Assembly (NCBI GenBank): GCA_010023045.1
Contig: RGJX01000004.1
Location: forward strand, 1 to 54,749
DNA length: 54,749 nucleotides
Source of the DNA: Actinomycetota bacterium
GTDB lineage: Bacteria; Actinomycetota; Actinomycetes; Nanopelagicales; Nanopelagicaceae
Direction of reading: 5' to 3'
In this document: in pieces, positions 53,625-54,749 of the stretch
Layout of the letters: each line of letters opens with the position of its first letter
How positions within the stretch are numbered: the first letter of the stretch is position 1
Program-made: the position numbers and the translations under genes
The notes under the pieces: model-generated
What the model saw: the letters and a program-made list of their open reading frames with translations, nothing else
Databases searched by the model: none
Told to the model about the DNA's origin: nothing

Positions 53625-54463
53625 TGCGCGTTGATGTTATGAAGACTTACAAGCTCTACATCGGAGGCGCTTTCCCGAGAAGTGAGTCCGGACGCTCCTA
53701 TGAATTGAAAGATAAGAAAGGTAATTTCATAGCGAACCCAGCCCTCGCATCTCGTAAGGATCTCCGCGATGCCGTTGTCGCAGCAAAGAGCGCCTTTTCA
53801 GGCTGGTCACATGCAACTGCTTTCAACAGAGGACAGATCCTCTACCGGATGGCTGAGATGCTTGAGGGAAGAACTGAACAATTTGTTGCTGAAATCAAAG
53901 CTCTAGAAGGCGTCTCTGATTCGGTCGCGCGTAAGCAAGTTCAAGACGCGATTGACCTTTGGGTTTGGTATGCCGGTTGGACCGACAAGATCTCAACCAC
54001 ATCCGGTGGCACAAATCCGATTGCTGGCCCCTATTACAACTTCACCATCCCAGAACCTCTTGGTGTTATTGGTGTAATCGCTGATGAAAAGGAATCTCTC
54101 CTTGGATTAACTAGAGGACTTGCCCCAGTCATCGCGAGTGGAAATACTGCTGTTTTGATTGCAAGCGAAAAACTTCCACTATCAGCAATATCTCTCGCTG
54201 AAGTTATGGCCACAAGCGACCTTCCCGCTGGTGTTGTAAATATTCTCACCGGAAGCAAGAGTGAATTAATTCCTTGGCTCGCTAGCCATATGGAGATTGA
54301 CGGAATTGATATCTCGGGCGCGGATAAGAAACTAGATGGTGAGATAAAGCGCGCAGGCACTGAAAACCTAAAGCGTATTTATCGTTTTGAGAAAGACGCT
54401 TCTCTCAAGAGAATCTTGTCCTTCATGGAATATAAAACAGTCTGGCACCCAATCGGAATCTAA
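53624..54463 (+). CDS. Half-length aldehyde dehydrogenase-like protein without catalytic domain
   Basis: 279 residues from ATG 53624 (GGGAG upstream). It aligns with the N-terminal NAD-binding half of ALDH: LYIGGAFPRSESGRSYEL, NFTIPEPLGVIGVIADEKESLLGLTRGLAPVIASGNTAVLIASE near 146-189, SDLPAGVVNILTG near 204-216. It stops before the catalytic Cys region and diverges into DGIDISGADKKLDGEIKR, ending with VWHPIGI. The frame ends cleanly with no sign of frameshift; I recall similar short ALDH-like partners in other actinobacteria, so this is probably its natural length. Possibly a non-catalytic subunit or cofactor-binding partner of the complete ALDH. Confidence 0.82.
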   Translation: MRVDVMKTYKLYIGGAFPRSESGRSYELKDKKGNFIANPALASRKDLRDAVVAAKSAFSGWSHATAFNRGQILYRMAEMLEGRTEQFVAEIKALEGVSDSVARKQVQDAIDLWVWYAGWTDKISTTSGGTNPIAGPYYNFTIPEPLGVIGVIADEKESLLGLTRGLAPVIASGNTAVLIASEKLPLSAISLAEVMATSDLPAGVVNILTGSKSELIPWLASHMEIDGIDISGADKKLDGEIKRAGTENLKRIYRFEKDASLKRILSFMEYKTVWHPIGI

Positions 54464-54465
54464 AG

Positions 54466-54497
54466 AATCTAGGTATCTAAAAATCTAGGTATCTAAA
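54466..54497. repeat. Perfect 16-bp tandem duplication between convergent genes
   Basis: AATCTAGGTATCTAAA occurs at 54466-54481 and again at 54482-54497 without a mismatch, flanked by partial copies (AATCTAAAG before, GAATCT after). It sits in the gap between the half-ALDH stop (54461-54463) and the deoA stop codon (54493-54495 lies in the second copy). No stable hairpin is evident. Confidence 0.85.
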
Positions 54498-54749
54498 GAA
54501 TCTTTGTAACAACAAGAGGCAAGCTATCCGCCACCGAAGTACCGAGAACAACGGCTCCTGCTAAAGCCGCTTCTGCTCTTTCAAACCGCGCAGCCTCATC
54601 GGTATGAAGTGTAAAAATAGGGTCGCCTTTTTTAACCTGTGCTCCAGGTTTTGCATGAATCTCAATACCGGCGCCGGCTTGGACTTTCTCGCCCTGTCGC
54701 TCTCGACCAGCGCCTAGGCGCCATGCTGAGATACCAACTTGAAGCGCGT
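54493..54749 (-). CDS. deoA: Thymidine/pyrimidine-nucleoside phosphorylase, C-terminal part
   Basis: The minus strand reads about 85 residues ending IEIHAKPGAQVKKGDPIF, TLHTDEAARFERAEAAL and VVTKIL, preceded by GISAWRLGAGRERQGEKVQAGAG. This is the PYNP_C barrel-sandwich domain of DeoA-type phosphorylases, whose catalytic part lies outside the window. It splits thymidine and deoxyuridine to deoxyribose-1-P, feeding the mutase and DeoC encoded here. Convergent with the aldehyde dehydrogenases. Confidence 0.88.
   Translation of the reverse strand, partial: ALQVGISAWRLGAGRERQGEKVQAGAGIEIHAKPGAQVKKGDPIFTLHTDEAARFERAEAALAGAVVLGTSVADSLPLVVTKIL

Noticed and set aside
1-54749. CRISPR arrays, insertion sequences, prophage or integrase genes
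   Set aside because: No regularly spaced repeats with unique spacers, no transposase, integrase or phage structural genes, and no break in gene order suggesting insertion.
1-54749. Overuse of AGCGC/GAGCGC-type words as a functional DNA signal
   Set aside because: The words look frequent by eye, but they coincide with common Ala, Ser and Leu codons; a k-mer test against a Markov background and strand skew would be needed, so no claim is made.

Overview
The window reads as a chromosomal segment of a small-genome, moderate-GC actinobacterium. Two WhiB-family proteins, MtrA/MtrB, PdtaS, MshB (mycothiol), the actinobacterial form of DapD, and the DUF3107, DUF3117, DUF3499, DUF5719 and DUF6459 families are all actinobacterial hallmarks. 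By eye the base composition is mid-range rather than high-GC. Genes are packed with 1-4 base overlaps, convergent genes overlap at their stops, and no gene-free stretch exceeds 300 bases (the longest, about 160 bases, holds a comF remnant). This fits a streamlined freshwater plankton lineage such as the acI group/Nanopelagicales; the taxonomic assignment is inference.

Layout. 1-4931: alpha-glucoside/maltose-type uptake operon on the minus strand (LacI regulator, GH13 glucosidase, lipoprotein binding protein, permease running off the left edge). 5063-6689: AlkA-like DNA glycosylase, MsrB, MsrA. 6727-6798: tRNA-Arg(CCG). 6943-10918: WhiB1, PdtaS kinase, a CpaE-like ATPase with an abnormal P-loop, a SAF protein, DUF6459. 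10910-17765: SecA, a damaged ComF, MtrB, MtrA, S-adenosylhomocysteinase. 17809-25483: phosphomannomutase, DUF3499, DUF5719, a 1032-residue glycosyltransferase/membrane protein, WhiB2, ManC-like nucleotidyltransferase. 25483-29634: DapC, ferredoxin, CysRS, a small membrane protein and MshB. 29684-34444: TetR, DUF3107, ParA-like protein, MpaB-like oxygenase, MarC, PHP phosphoesterase, EamA transporter. 34502-41274: MgtE_N/CBS protein, DUF1003, Mrp, TatB, O-methyltransferase, PepA, DUF3117, a sigma-region-4-only protein, SRPBCC protein, LOG-family hydrolase. 41308-47036: DapD, SpoIID/LytB protein, GT2, LCP ligase, UDP-glucose dehydrogenase. 47026-48767: a shrunken PurK-like protein, Maf, a GGCT-like protein. 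48772-54749: nucleoside catabolism (PNP, phosphohexo/pentomutase, DeoC, full-length ALDH, half-length ALDH, and convergent DeoA).

How the genes fit together. Sugar import and hydrolysis occupy the left end and deoxynucleoside salvage to central carbon the right end. Between them lie envelope synthesis (GDP-mannose supply, glycosyltransferases, LCP, UDP-glucuronate, DAP branch), envelope sensing (MtrAB) and export (SecA, TatB). Remembered synteny with Mycobacterium tuberculosis (Rv3219-3220c, Rv3240c-3248c, Rv3257c-3264c, Rv1170-1178, Rv3208-3213c, Rv1232c-1201c, Rv3276c-3282, Rv3307-3308) shows where genes have been deleted: lpqB, hpf, and sigE-rseA-htrA.

The observations most worth a second look are the ATP-grasp-less PurK-like protein, the split comF, the stand-alone sigma region 4 protein near the vacated sigE site, two ParA/MinD-type proteins lacking canonical Walker A lysines, the half-ALDH paired with a complete ALDH, and short perfect or near-perfect tandem repeats placed in the few small intergenic gaps.
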